From assembly GCA_052274345.1 (NCBI GenBank), contig DAVZGP010000015.1, positions 4,887-68,886 of the forward strand: 64,000 nt of DNA, given 5' to 3'. Each line of letters begins with the position of its first letter. The stretch's first letter is position 1. The stretch comes from Clostridium_AD sp937920395. Lineage in GTDB: Bacteria; Bacillota; Clostridia; Clostridiales; Clostridiaceae. Shown here in pieces: positions 25,789 to 36,359 of the stretch. Below the pieces are notes generated by a model, which saw only the letters and a program-made list of their open reading frames with translations, was not told where the DNA came from and did no database searches. The position numbers and the translations under genes were made by a program.

Positions 25789-26526
25789 GTGGAAAGAGAA
25801 AATATTGTTGAATTTAAAGTTAGTGGGCGTTACGCACTTTTTAGCGATCCTATAAATAGAATTGGAGGAGAAAAATTCTCATATCAAGTACCGACTTATC
25901 AAGCATTAAAGGGAATGCTTGAGAGTGTATATTGGAAGCCTACACTAAGATGGATAATTGACGAAGTTAGAGTAATTAATCTAATTAAAACTCAATCACA
26001 GGGAATACGACCCGTAAACTTTAGTGGAGGGAATACGCTGTCCATTTATACGTATCTGGCAAATGTTGAATATCAAGTAAGAGCTCATTTTGAATGGAAC
26101 TATAATCGTCCTAATTTAGAGCAGGACAGAAATGAGAATAAGCATTATTTAATTTCTAAAAGAATGATCAAATGTGGTGGTAGAAGGGATGTTTTCTTAG
26201 GAACCAGGGAGTGTCAAGCATATGTTGAACCATGCAAATTTGGAGAAGGAGAGGGGGATTATGACAATTATGGGTCGCTTTCCTTTGGGCTAATGTTTCA
26301 TGGCTTTGATTATCCGGATGAAACAGGGGAAGATGTACTAACGGCTCGGCTTTGGACACCAATAATGAACAATGGTTATATCAAATTTATAAGACCTGAT
26401 GAATGTACTATAAAACGTGAGCTATCATCAATGAAACCTAAGGTGTTTGATGAAAATAATTTCAGTGGTTATGAGGAATTTGAAAAGGAGGGGGAGATTA
26501 TTGAGCTGGATACAGAAACTTTATGA
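25789..26526 (+). CDS. cas5c: Cas5c (Cas5d), crRNA-processing Cascade subunit
   Basis: A 245-residue protein with a GTG start at 25789 behind GAGGAGGTTGAGG. Type I-C lacks Cas6, and Cas5c itself cuts the repeat. The catalytic residues known from B. halodurans Cas5d (Tyr46, Lys116, His117) correspond here to Y48 in SVYWKPT and K118-H119 in ENKHYLISKR. VEFKVSGRYALFSDP is the N-terminal RAMP strand and FLGTRECQAYVEPC the conserved core. It should bind the 5' handle after cleavage. Its end overlaps cas8c by 26 bases. Confidence 0.95.
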   Translation: MERENIVEFKVSGRYALFSDPINRIGGEKFSYQVPTYQALKGMLESVYWKPTLRWIIDEVRVINLIKTQSQGIRPVNFSGGNTLSIYTYLANVEYQVRAHFEWNYNRPNLEQDRNENKHYLISKRMIKCGGRRDVFLGTRECQAYVEPCKFGEGEGDYDNYGSLSFGLMFHGFDYPDETGEDVLTARLWTPIMNNGYIKFIRPDECTIKRELSSMKPKVFDENNFSGYEEFEKEGEIIELDTETL

Positions 26527-28417
26527 TACTTATGAGAATTGCAAAAGTGAAGTGGGGGTTCCTGGAACAGATGAGAAGAGAATTACGCTTCTTCCAATTT
26601 CCCATTCAACGCAAAATGCGCAAATAGAAGTTGCTATTAATGGAGAGGGTAAATTCCTAAGGGCAAGGCTACTTGAAAAAAATGAAGTTATTACAATTAT
26701 TCCTGTAAATGAAGATTCGGCTGCAAGGGGGAATGGAAATTTACCGCACCCACTTTGCGATAAATTGCAATATGTTGCTGGTGATTATAGCAAGTATGTA
26801 GAGAAGAAAAAAGGTGAAAAATTTTACGAAAATTATATAGGGAAACTTGAGGATTGGTGTAATTCACCTTACTCTAATAGAAAAGTTAATGCAATTTTAT
26901 GTTATTTAAAAAAGAAAGCACTTATATCAGATTTAATACATCAGAAGATATTGATATGTGATGATAATGGTGGGCTTAAACAAGGTGTGAAGCTTGGAGT
27001 AGGTGATCAAAGTGATGCTTTCATAAGATTTAGGGTGGAAATTTTGGGTGAAGATGAATCTGCTGTATGGCTTGATAAAGATATTTATGAAAGTTATATT
27101 AATTATTATTTAAGTCTTAAAGAAAAGGTAGATTTGTGTTATGTAAAGGGACAAGTCATTCCTTGTTCAGTAAAACATCCTGCAAAGATTAGACATACAG
27201 GAGATAAGGCAAAACTTATTTCGGCAAATGATGCTAGTGGGTTTACATATCGAGGACGGCTTGGTGGGGAAGATGACAAAAATAAAGTTGTGAGTATTGG
27301 TTACGAAACTTCACAAAAGGCACATAGTGCATTACGATGGCTTATAGAAAAACAAGGTTATAAAAATGGTGATCAGGTGATTATAGTCTGGGGCACTAAA
27401 AATCAAGATATTCCTGACCCTTTGTGCGATACGCAAGATAGTATGTTTGGTAAAGAAGAGCCAGCTGCTATTTCAACCGAAAAGGAGTTTGCAAAGAGGT
27501 TGAATAGTGCTATTGCAGGTTATGGTTGTGATTTAGCTATAAAAGCTGAAATAATTATTATGGGACTAGATGCCGCAACAACAGGAAGACTATCTATCAC
27601 ATATTATCGCGAACTTGATGGTATGGATTTCTTAAATAGGATTGAAAACTGGCATAAGACTTGTATTTGGAAGCATTCGTATAAAAAAATATCCGATGGT
27701 GTTGATGAAAAAGGAAAATTGAAATTTAAGCCAATTACTTTTATCGGTGCTCCATCTCCTAAGGATATAGCTTTAGCATGTTATGGGGATAAAGTGAATG
27801 ATAAGTTAAAAAAATCAACTGTAGAAAGATTATTACAATGTATTATTGATGGTGCTGGGATACCTTATGATTTTGTAAATTCAGTAATAAACCGTGCTTC
27901 AAATCCAGTTTCAATGGAAAAGTGGGAATGGGAGAAAGTATTAACAATAACTTGTGCATTAGTGAAAAAATATAGATATGATAAATTTAAGGAGGAATGG
28001 TCAATGTCACTTGATGAAAATCAGATGGATAGAAGTTATATTTTTGGCAGGCTTTTAGCGGTAGCACAGCAAATTGAAGAATATGCGTTATATACGGTTG
28101 GTGAAAAAAGAGAGACGAATGCAGAAAGACTAATGCATCAATTTAAAATTCATCCTTATAAAACATGGGGTATTATTACAGATAAGCTTAAGCCATATAT
28201 GGCAAGGTTAGGGTTAAAGGGCACAAGTTTAACGGAACTAATGACAAAGATAAATTCTATGTTACCATATGAAGAATTTACAAGTCAAAAGAAATTAGAT
28301 GACAGTTATATCTTAGGTTATTATTGCCAAAGACAAGTTTTTATTGATGAAAAAAATAAAAGAATAGAAGAAAATGCAAAAAAGAAATTACAAAAAACAA
28401 ACGAAGGGGAGATTTAA
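26501..28417 (+). CDS. cas8c: Cas8c (Csd1), Cascade large subunit
   Basis: I place the start at TTG 26501 (MSWIQKLYDTYENC), behind AAAAGGAGGGGGAGA. Cas8c proteins normally begin this way, and an upstream in-frame ATG at 26447 would lie deep within cas5c. The product is 638 residues, the usual length. ITLLPISHSTQNAQIEVAI is the conserved N-terminal block. Cas8c recognises the PAM and, in I-C, an internal start within the gene often yields the small Cas11c subunit; a candidate is ATG 28004 (MSLDENQMDRSYIFGRLLAV), preceded by AAGGAGGAATGGTCA, giving about 137 residues. Confidence 0.93.
   Translation: MSWIQKLYDTYENCKSEVGVPGTDEKRITLLPISHSTQNAQIEVAINGEGKFLRARLLEKNEVITIIPVNEDSAARGNGNLPHPLCDKLQYVAGDYSKYVEKKKGEKFYENYIGKLEDWCNSPYSNRKVNAILCYLKKKALISDLIHQKILICDDNGGLKQGVKLGVGDQSDAFIRFRVEILGEDESAVWLDKDIYESYINYYLSLKEKVDLCYVKGQVIPCSVKHPAKIRHTGDKAKLISANDASGFTYRGRLGGEDDKNKVVSIGYETSQKAHSALRWLIEKQGYKNGDQVIIVWGTKNQDIPDPLCDTQDSMFGKEEPAAISTEKEFAKRLNSAIAGYGCDLAIKAEIIIMGLDAATTGRLSITYYRELDGMDFLNRIENWHKTCIWKHSYKKISDGVDEKGKLKFKPITFIGAPSPKDIALACYGDKVNDKLKKSTVERLLQCIIDGAGIPYDFVNSVINRASNPVSMEKWEWEKVLTITCALVKKYRYDKFKEEWSMSLDENQMDRSYIFGRLLAVAQQIEEYALYTVGEKRETNAERLMHQFKIHPYKTWGIITDKLKPYMARLGLKGTSLTELMTKINSMLPYEEFTSQKKLDDSYILGYYCQRQVFIDEKNKRIEENAKKKLQKTNEGEI
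28004..28417 (+). CDS. Candidate internal Cas11c small subunit, same frame as cas8c
   Basis: Inside cas8c, AAGGAGGAATGGTCA lies just upstream of an in-frame ATG at 28004 (MSLDENQMD, then RSYIFGRLLAVAQQIEEYAL). It would make a helical C-terminal fragment of about 137 residues. Type I-C systems are known to express Cas11c from such an internal start. The Shine-Dalgarno match inside the coding sequence is much stronger than chance would need; expression itself is inferred. Confidence 0.7.
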   Translation: MSLDENQMDRSYIFGRLLAVAQQIEEYALYTVGEKRETNAERLMHQFKIHPYKTWGIITDKLKPYMARLGLKGTSLTELMTKINSMLPYEEFTSQKKLDDSYILGYYCQRQVFIDEKNKRIEENAKKKLQKTNEGEI

Positions 28418-28418
28418 T

Positions 28419-29276
28419 ATGAGTAATTTTGTAAATAAGATTGATTTTGCGGTTATTATTTCAGCTAAAAATGCAAATCCTAATGGAGACCCATTAAACG
28501 GAAATAGACCTAGAGAAAACTACGATGGGTTTGGTGAGATTTCTGATGTTTGCATCAAAAGAAAAATTCGTAATCGCCTTCAAGACATGGGCGAGGAGAT
28601 ATTTGTTCAATCAGATGAGAGAAGAACAGATGGCTTTAGAAGTCTTAAAGATAGGGCTGAAGGTTGCCCAGAACTAAAAAAATCAAATAAAGACAAAGAA
28701 AATTATGCGAAAATAGCTTGTGAAAAATGGATTGATGTTAGAAGTTTTGGTCAAGTATTTGCATTTAAAGCAGGAGCTGATAATTCTGTTTCAATTGGGA
28801 TAAGGGGACCGGTTTCAATCCATTGTGCTGTAAGTGTTTCACCAATTGAGATATCAAGTATGCAAATAACAAAAAGTGTTAATGGAGAAACTCAGAAAGA
28901 CCCAGATAAGAAAAGTTCAGATACAATGGGTATGAAGCATAGAGTTGAATTTGGCGTTTATGTGATTTATGGAAGTATTAATATTCAATTAGCAACAAAG
29001 ACAGGTTTTAGTGAAGAGGATAGTGAACTTATTAAAAAGTCATTAATAACACTTTTTGAAAATGACTGTTCATCTGCTCGCCCTGATGGAAGCATGGAAG
29101 TATGTAAGGTTTATTGGTGGAAACATAATGCACAAATGGGTCAATATTCTTCTGCAAAGGTGCATAGAAGTTTGCAAGTTGTACCAATTGTAGATATACC
29201 AAAGAGTATTAATGATTATAATATTTCTAATGAAACATTAGATGGGCTAATACCAGAAATATATGATGGAATATAA
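28419..29276 (+). CDS. cas7c: Cas7c (Csd2), Cascade backbone subunit
   Basis: Start at ATG 28419 (MSNFVNKIDFAV), one base after the cas8c stop, behind AGGGGAGATTTA. The product is 285 residues. SAKNANPNGDPLNGNRPR is the hallmark Cas7c block, followed by GEISDVCIKRKIRNRL, WIDVRSFGQVFAFK and IGIRGPVSIH. Several copies coat the crRNA spacer. Its 3' end overlaps cas4 by 14 bases. Confidence 0.96.
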   Translation: MSNFVNKIDFAVIISAKNANPNGDPLNGNRPRENYDGFGEISDVCIKRKIRNRLQDMGEEIFVQSDERRTDGFRSLKDRAEGCPELKKSNKDKENYAKIACEKWIDVRSFGQVFAFKAGADNSVSIGIRGPVSIHCAVSVSPIEISSMQITKSVNGETQKDPDKKSSDTMGMKHRVEFGVYVIYGSINIQLATKTGFSEEDSELIKKSLITLFENDCSSARPDGSMEVCKVYWWKHNAQMGQYSSAKVHRSLQVVPIVDIPKSINDYNISNETLDGLIPEIYDGI

Positions 29277-29931
29277 AGAAGATGATTTTTTGCTGTTGTC
29301 TGGGATACAACATTTTGAATTTTGTAAACGTCAGTGGGCATTGATACACATAGAACAGCAATGGCAAGAAAATCTTCGAACAATTGAGGGCGAAATTCTT
29401 CATGAGAAAACACATGATGATACTGTAAAAGAAAAACGTGGAGATATAATTATTTCCCGTGGGATGAAAATATTCTCGTATACACTTGGAATAACTGGAA
29501 CTTGTGATGTAGTTGAACTACATAAGGATTCGCAGGGGGTAAATATATTTGGAAGGACTGGGAAATATAAGCCAGTTCCTGTAGAGTATAAGCGTGGGAA
29601 ACCAAAAGAAGATGCATCAGATGTTCTACAATTATGTGCACAGGCTATGTGTATTGAGGAAATGTTATTATGCCAGATTCCTGAAGCATATTTGTTTTAT
29701 GGGGAAACAAAACGTAGACTTAAAATCGTATTTGATAATGAATTACGTGATCATGTGAAAATTATTTTTAAAGAAATGCATGAATTATATGATAGAAGAT
29801 ATACACCTAAAGTTAAAATATCTAAAAGCTGTAAAGCGTGTTCACTTACTGAGGTTTGCATGCCGAAGTTATGTAAAAATCCATCTGCCCTTAATTATAT
29901 TAAGAAAAATATTTTGGAGGTGGAAGAATGA
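29263..29931 (+). CDS. cas4: Cas4, RecB-like nuclease for spacer acquisition
   Basis: A 222-residue protein; two consecutive ATG codons (29263, 29266) overlap the end of cas7c. The N-terminal Cys lies in GIQHFEFCKRQWALIHIEQQW; the nuclease core has GEILHEKTH and PVEYKRGKPKE, then LQLCAQAMCIEEM. The three C-terminal Cys ligands of the Fe-S cluster are in SCKACSLTEVCMPKLC. It trims prespacers at the PAM end together with Cas1-Cas2. It is coupled to cas1 by ATGA overlap. Confidence 0.95.
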   Translation: MMEYKEDDFLLLSGIQHFEFCKRQWALIHIEQQWQENLRTIEGEILHEKTHDDTVKEKRGDIIISRGMKIFSYTLGITGTCDVVELHKDSQGVNIFGRTGKYKPVPVEYKRGKPKEDASDVLQLCAQAMCIEEMLLCQIPEAYLFYGETKRRLKIVFDNELRDHVKIIFKEMHELYDRRYTPKVKISKSCKACSLTEVCMPKLCKNPSALNYIKKNILEVEE

Positions 29932-30959
29932 GAAAACTACTAAATACACTTTATGTTACATCTCCAAATACTTATTTATCCCTTGATGGAGGAAATATTG
30001 TGATTTTAAAAGAACAAATAGAAATTTCAAGAATTCCATTACACAATCTTGAAGGGATTGTGGCTTTTGGTTATACTGGTGCAAGTCCAGCATTAATGGG
30101 TGCATGTGCAAAACATAACATTGCATTAAGTTTTATGAAACAAAGTGGTAGGTTCCTTGCAAGAGTAGTTGGTGAGGTTAGGGGTAATGTTACTTTAAGA
30201 AAGGCTCAGTATAGGCTTTCAGACAGTAATGAGGAAAGTAATAAAATAGCTAAAAACTTTATTATAGGAAAAATTTATAATGCGCGTTGGGTTATTGAAC
30301 GTGCAACTCGTGATTATGCAATAAGACTTGACGTTGATAAGTTAAAAGGAGTTTCTAAAACTCTTGTAAATTCGCTTTCATTAGTTGAACAAAGTGAAAA
30401 TTTAGATCAGCTCAGAGGATATGAGGGGGAAGCAGCTTCGCAATATTTTAGCGTATTTGACGATCTAATTCTTCAACAAAAAGAATCTTTTTATTTTCAT
30501 TGTCGTAATAAACGTCCACCTCTAGACAATGTTAATGCGATGTTATCATTTGTATATACGCTTTTAGCACACGATGTTGCAGCGGCATTGGAAACAGTTG
30601 GATTGGATCCTTACGTAGGATTTTTACATCGTGATAGACCGGGTAGAGTTTCACTAGCTCTTGATATGATGGAAGAGTTACGTTCAGTTTATGCAGATAG
30701 ATTTGTTATATCATTAATAAACAAAAGGGAAGTAAATTCAAAAGGTTTTACACAAAAGGAAAATGGAGCAGTTAATATGGATGATGAGACAAGAAAAAGC
30801 ATATTGAAAGCTTGGCAAAGCAAGAAGCAAGAGAAAATTACGCATCCATTTTTGCAAGAAAAAGTAGAATGGGGACTCGTACCATATGTTCAGGCAATGC
30901 TATTGGGTAGGTTTATTCGTGGTGATTTGGACGGATATCCTCCATTTATGTGGAAGTAG
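29928..30959 (+). CDS. cas1: Cas1, integrase
   Basis: A 343-residue protein, the usual length for I-C. Beta-rich N-terminus (NTLYVTSPNTYLSLDGGN), then the metal-binding Glu in LRGYEGEAASQYF, the His in FLHRDRPGRVSLALDMME and the Asp/Glu of the same block. With Cas2 it integrates new spacers at the leader end of the array at 31425. It overlaps cas4 by four bases. Confidence 0.97.
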   Translation: MRKLLNTLYVTSPNTYLSLDGGNIVILKEQIEISRIPLHNLEGIVAFGYTGASPALMGACAKHNIALSFMKQSGRFLARVVGEVRGNVTLRKAQYRLSDSNEESNKIAKNFIIGKIYNARWVIERATRDYAIRLDVDKLKGVSKTLVNSLSLVEQSENLDQLRGYEGEAASQYFSVFDDLILQQKESFYFHCRNKRPPLDNVNAMLSFVYTLLAHDVAAALETVGLDPYVGFLHRDRPGRVSLALDMMEELRSVYADRFVISLINKREVNSKGFTQKENGAVNMDDETRKSILKAWQSKKQEKITHPFLQEKVEWGLVPYVQAMLLGRFIRGDLDGYPPFMWK

Positions 30960-30967
30960 GTGATAAA

Positions 30968-31258
30968 ATGTTAGTGCTTATAACGTATGATGTAAATACA
31001 CAAACGCCAAGTGGGATGAAACGGTTGCGTCAGGTGGCAAAACAATGTGTTAATTACGGTCAGCGTGTTCAAAACTCAGTTTTCGAGTGTGTATTGGATG
31101 CAGCCCAATGCCGTGAGGTTGAGCATAAGCTTGAGAAAATCATTGATAAGGATAAAGATAGTTTGCGATTTTATTATTTAGGGAACAATTATAAAAATAA
31201 GATTGTGCATATAGGTGCAAAAGAATCAATTGATATTGAAGGTACACTTATAATTTAG
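30968..31258 (+). CDS. cas2: Cas2
   Basis: Start at ATG 30968 (MLVLITYDVNTQTPSG) behind AGGTGATAAA; an earlier in-frame ATG lies inside cas1. The product is 96 residues. The ferredoxin-like fold begins with the strand LVLITYDVN, then RLRQVAKQCVNYGQRVQNSVFEC and DSLRFYYLGN. It forms the central dimer of the Cas1-Cas2 integrase. It is the last gene of the operon, 166 bases before the first repeat. Confidence 0.96.
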   Translation: MLVLITYDVNTQTPSGMKRLRQVAKQCVNYGQRVQNSVFECVLDAAQCREVEHKLEKIIDKDKDSLRFYYLGNNYKNKIVHIGAKESIDIEGTLII

Positions 31259-31424
31259 TGCGTATGTTAAGCAAACATAAAATAGTGGAGCCTTCGCACC
31301 ATAAATATAGTAAAAAATCTTTGTTAAAAGTGTGATATATGATAGGAGGGATATAAATTAAGAAGAAAAATGTAAAAATATCTTAAATTCTCATAAATTT
31401 AAAGGATTTTGGGTTATTTTTGCT
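31259..31424 (+). promoter_or_regulatory. CRISPR leader
   Basis: A 166-base AT-rich stretch between cas2 and the first intact repeat. The repeats at this end are perfect and those at the other end are decayed, so this is the leader and the array is read on the plus strand. No clear -35/-10 pair could be picked. Confidence 0.75.
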
Positions 31425-31588
31425 GTCGCTCCTAACATAGGGGCGTGGATTGAAATCGAATCACCGCTATATATCACTTTGTCTAAACTGTGTCGCTCCT
31501 AACATAGGGGCGTGGATTGAAATACATATATAAGAAAAGGAATATTGGTTAAACTGGTCGCTCCTAACATAGGGGCGTGGATTGAAAT

Positions 31589-31688
31589 NNNNNNNNNNNN
31601 NNNNNNNNNNNNNNNNNNNNNNNNNNNNNNNNNNNNNNNNNNNNNNNNNNNNNNNNNNNNNNNNNNNNNNNNNNNNNNNNNNNNNNNN
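31589..31688. other. Assembly gap (100 N) inside the array
   Basis: Exactly 100 N, a conventional placeholder of unknown size. The 23 bases right of it equal the 3' end of the spacer at 31524-31556 on its left side, so the same spacer borders both edges. Confidence 0.95.
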
Positions 31689-33753
31689 GAAAAGGAATAT
31701 TGGTTAAACTGGTCGCTCCTAACATAGGGGCGTGGATTGAAATTATGATTTGTTGAATAGTTAAAGGTTTTGATTCTGTCGCTCCTAACATAGGGGCGTG
31801 GATTGAAATAAACTCACTACAACACTTGCAGCAGTCAGTGCAAGTCGCTCCTAACATAGGGGCGTGGATTGAAATAAAGGTGTTCGCAAACAAACTACAG
31901 AAGAAATTGAGTCGCTCCTAACATAGGGGCGTGGATTGAAATTTTAGCTATTAAATCAATTAAAACAGTGGGAATTGTCGCTCCTAACATAGGGGCGTGG
32001 ATTGAAATTATGGATCTAAGTAAAATTAAGGATAAAGAACAGTCGCTCCTAACATAGGGGCGTGGATTGAAATATACAGACATTTTGAAGTAGATAATCC
32101 AAAACAAGTCGCTCCTAACATAGGGGCGTGGATTGAAATCCATTACTACCTTATCACCTGCCATAGCTATTACGTCGCTCCTAACATAGGGGCGTGGATT
32201 GAAATGATTTAATCCCAAACCAATTTTCGCCAACATACGTCGCTCCTAACATAGGGGCGTGGATTGAAATATAAACAACATTTTCAAGTGAAGTTTCCGC
32301 ATAGTCGCTCCTAACATAGGGGCGTGGATTGAAATTTCAATTACCTTTTTAATTGATCCGCCATAACTGTCGCTCCTAACATAGGGGCGTGGATTGAAAT
32401 ATGTAGAATGCTTTGATATTGTTATGCAAGTATAGGTCGCTCCTAACATAGGGGCGTGGATTGAAATTCAAAGCCACCACGCCATTCCTTTATATATTGC
32501 GTCGCTCCTAACATAGGGGCGTGGATTGAAATATCGTTTACTTTTACGTCTGTATACTCAATTACCTGTCGCTCCTAACATAGGGGCGTGGATTGAAATC
32601 CATTACCTGTATTAGTATAATATTGTCTTGCAGCGTCGCTCCTAACATAGGGGCGTGGATTGAAATTATTATAATGGGAATGCACCCGGTGAGCCTTTAA
32701 TGTCGCTCCTAACATAGGGGCGTGGATTGAAATTTTTGTACCTATAGAATTAGTTATTAAATAATTAGTCGCTCCTAACATAGGGGCGTGGATTGAAATC
32801 TAATATAAGTAATAGCCGCTTCACTTGCTATTTGGTCGCTCCTAACATAGGGGCGTGGATTGAAATATAGTTAGTTAACGTATAGTTCATACAATGTGTT
32901 AGGTCGCTCCTAACATAGGGGCGTGGATTGAAATGTTATAGCTTATAACGCGTTGAAAACACTCGTTTGTCGCTCCTAACATAGGGGCGTGGATTGAAAT
33001 AAGCCATTCCAAGCATTTATTGCGGCGTTTTTAAGTCGCTCCTAACATAGGGGCGTGGATTGAAATTCTCATGGCATCTTACCTCCTGTATGGCTTTTAG
33101 TCGCTCCTAACATAGGGGCGTGGATTGAAATTTTTTCTCATCGCCCTGGTTAAACTTGATTCACTTAGTCGCTCCTAACATAGGGGCGTGGATTGAAATA
33201 TTTAAAAGCCCATCTTTTAATAAATCATCATAGTGTCGCTCCTAACATAGGGGCGTGGATTGAAATCTTCAAATATTGCTATATCATCTTTAGTTATTTT
33301 GTCGCTCCTAACATAGGGGCGTGGATTGAAATCCATAAGATACTTATCAGCTAAACCAAATATAGCGTCGCTCCTAACATAGGGGCGTGGATTGAAATAC
33401 AAGGGCTACAACGTGATGCAGATTATTATGAAGTCGCTCCTAACATAGGGGCGTGGATTGAAATTGAAAGCTATTGTGAGTGGAGACAGTACAACAAAGT
33501 CGCTCCTAACATAGGGGCGTGGATTGAAATTTAATAATTTGACTACTAAGGTTGTACTCCCTGGCGTCGCTCCTAACATAGGGGCGTGGATTGAAATCAA
33601 TATGGATTGAAGATTCATTAACAGAAAATCCTGGTCGCTCCTAACATAGGGGCGTGGATTGAAATTCATTTTTAACAACTTTAGCATCAAATAAGTAAGG
33701 TCGCTCCTAACATAGGGGCGTGGATTGAAATCTATCAAGGGTGGGTAAGACCG

Positions 33754-33853
33754 NNNNNNNNNNNNNNNNNNNNNNNNNNNNNNNNNNNNNNNNNNNNNNN
33801 NNNNNNNNNNNNNNNNNNNNNNNNNNNNNNNNNNNNNNNNNNNNNNNNNNNNN
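33754..33853. other. Second assembly gap (100 N) inside the array
   Basis: Exactly 100 N within a spacer-repeat-spacer stretch. The partial spacer on the left (33732-33753) is related to the full spacer at 36028-36061. At least one repeat is hidden. Confidence 0.95.
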
Positions 33854-36093
33854 CTCTTATCTTTATATACTTCTGTCGCTCCTAACATAGGGGCGTGGAT
33901 TGAAATATTAAGTTAGTTGCGTCATAGGAAAAAATTGTCAGTCGCTCCTAACATAGGGGCGTGGATTGAAATATAGTAATACACGATGTAGGAGCAACGG
34001 GGTCTAGTCGCTCCTAACATAGGGGCGTGGATTGAAATATTTACTGCTTTAAATGTATCAATTGCTACTACCGTCGCTCCTAACATAGGGGCGTGGATTG
34101 AAATCCTAACGTAAAAGTAGCACTATTATATATTTATACGTCGCTCCTAACATAGGGGCGTGGATTGAAATTTAGAGTAATAGGTATGACAATAGATATA
34201 AATATAGTCGCTCCTAACATAGGGGCGTGGATTGAAATAAAGAGCATATGCAACCACAGTATTAAAAGTAGCGTCGCTCCTAACATAGGGGCGTGGATTG
34301 AAATTTATATCTTCTTCTGGCATTTTAATTGGTATGCAGTCGCTCCTAACATAGGGGCGTGGATTGAAATTTACCACGTCCTCTCCTCCTCTTATGCTTC
34401 CTAACGTCGCTCCTAACATAGGGGCGTGGATTGAAATCATGATGCTAGGTTTGATGTATGTGGGTTGATAAGTCGCTCCTAACATAGGGGCGTGGATTGA
34501 AATAGTTTCAACAAGTCTATGAGTATTATAAGCACTAGGTCGCTCCTAACATAGGGGCGTGGATTGAAATTAATGCAATCAAGCACGTAGATAATAAAGG
34601 TGTGTCGCTCCTAACATAGGGGCGTGGATTGAAATTAGTATAGAAAATGAGATATTAATTGGCGATAAAGTCGCTCCTAACATAGGGGCGTGGATTGAAA
34701 TTCTTATCACATCACCACCACTGCCAACACCATGGTCGCTCCTAACATAGGGGCGTGGATTGAAATTAGCTCCATTCGTGCCTTCAATCTAGCTAACATA
34801 GGTCGCTCCTAACATAGGGGCGTGGATTGAAATTCATTAATACTCTACTTGGCTGCTGAATGAAATGTCGCTCCTAACATAGGGGCGTGGATTGAAATTT
34901 AGATGAATTACAGGCGCTTTATTTGTGCTTAAAGTCGCTCCTAACATAGGGGCGTGGATTGAAATGTATATTCATGCGACATTATTAGTGATGTTGTTAA
35001 GTCGCTCCTAACATAGGGGCGTGGATTGAAATAGTTGTGTTGGCATAACTTACTGGTAAGTGGTGCGGTCGCTCCTAACATAGGGGCGTGGATTGAAATC
35101 AACTAAGAACAAGCAACAACTACACATAGCATAGTCGCTCCTAACATAGGGGCGTGGATTGAAATTGGTACACATTGGAGAGACAATGATGTATTATTTG
35201 TCGCTCCTAACATAGGGGCGTGGATTGAAATTTACTTTGATAGCGATATTAATATAGGAACAATTGTCGCTCCTAACATAGGGGCGTGGATTGAAATATT
35301 TTTAAACCAAGCGGGCACAGCCTGGGATAGCGTCGCTCCTAACATAGGGGCGTGGATTGAAATCTATTGGTGGATTAAACCCAGTAATCACTGCACCAGG
35401 TCGCTCCTAACATAGGGGCGTGGATTGAAATTAACTATATGAATAAGGATAATATTAGAGTATATGTCGCTCCTAACATAGGGGCGTGGATTGAAATTCT
35501 ACTATACAAGTAGGAGCTTCTGATGTGTGGGGTCGCTCCTAACATAGGGGCGTGGATTGAAATTTTAATTCTCTTTGTTCATCTGCCAGTACGTTAATGT
35601 CGCTCCTAACATAGGGGCGTGGATTGAAATTTTCATCCAACTTCTCATTTCTGCTTGTGCTTTAGTCGCTCCTAACATAGGGGCGTGGATTGAAATAGTT
35701 AGTACTTGTCCTACCCATAACATAAATTTAGGTCGCTCCTAACATAGGGGCGTGGATTGAAATATATAGAACGCTTTGATATTGTTATGTAAGTATAGTC
35801 GCTCCTAACATAGGGGCGTGGATTGAAATTCCTTGGCACTTTGATAAGTTAGCAAATAAAAGGTCGCTCCTAACATAGGGGCGTGGATTGAAATTTTTAA
35901 CCAATGTGTAAAATCATTTAAATATAAAAGTCGCTCCTAACATAGGGGCGTGGATTGAAATATAATTAGCATCAGCTTTTAAAAGTTTATGTATAGTCGC
36001 TCCTAACATAGGGGCGTGGATTGAAATATATCAAGGGTGGGTTAGACCAAGAGAAGCTGATGTCGCTCCTAACATAGGGGCGTGGATTGAAAT

Positions 36094-36359
36094 ATTTAGT
36101 TCGTTCATTATTGCACCAACCTTTTAAAGTCGCTCCTAACATAGGGGCGTGGATTGAAATTAAGAAAGAAATCAATTCCAGAAGTTGTTGAAAGGTCGCT
36201 CCTAACATAGGGGCGTGGATTGAAATATTTAGTTCGTTCATTATTGCACCAACCTTTTAAAGTCGCTCCTAACATAGGGGCGTGGATTGAAATTAAGAAA
36301 GAAATCAATTCCAGAAGTTGTTGAAAGGTCGCTCCTAACATAGGGGCGTGGATTGAAAT
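36094..36359 (+). repeat. Tandem duplication of a two-spacer unit
   Basis: The 133-bp unit spacer A - repeat - spacer B - repeat at 36094-36226 is repeated identically at 36227-36359. Spacer A begins ATTTAGTTCGTTCATT and spacer B begins TAAGAAAGAAATCAAT. Confidence 0.95.
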
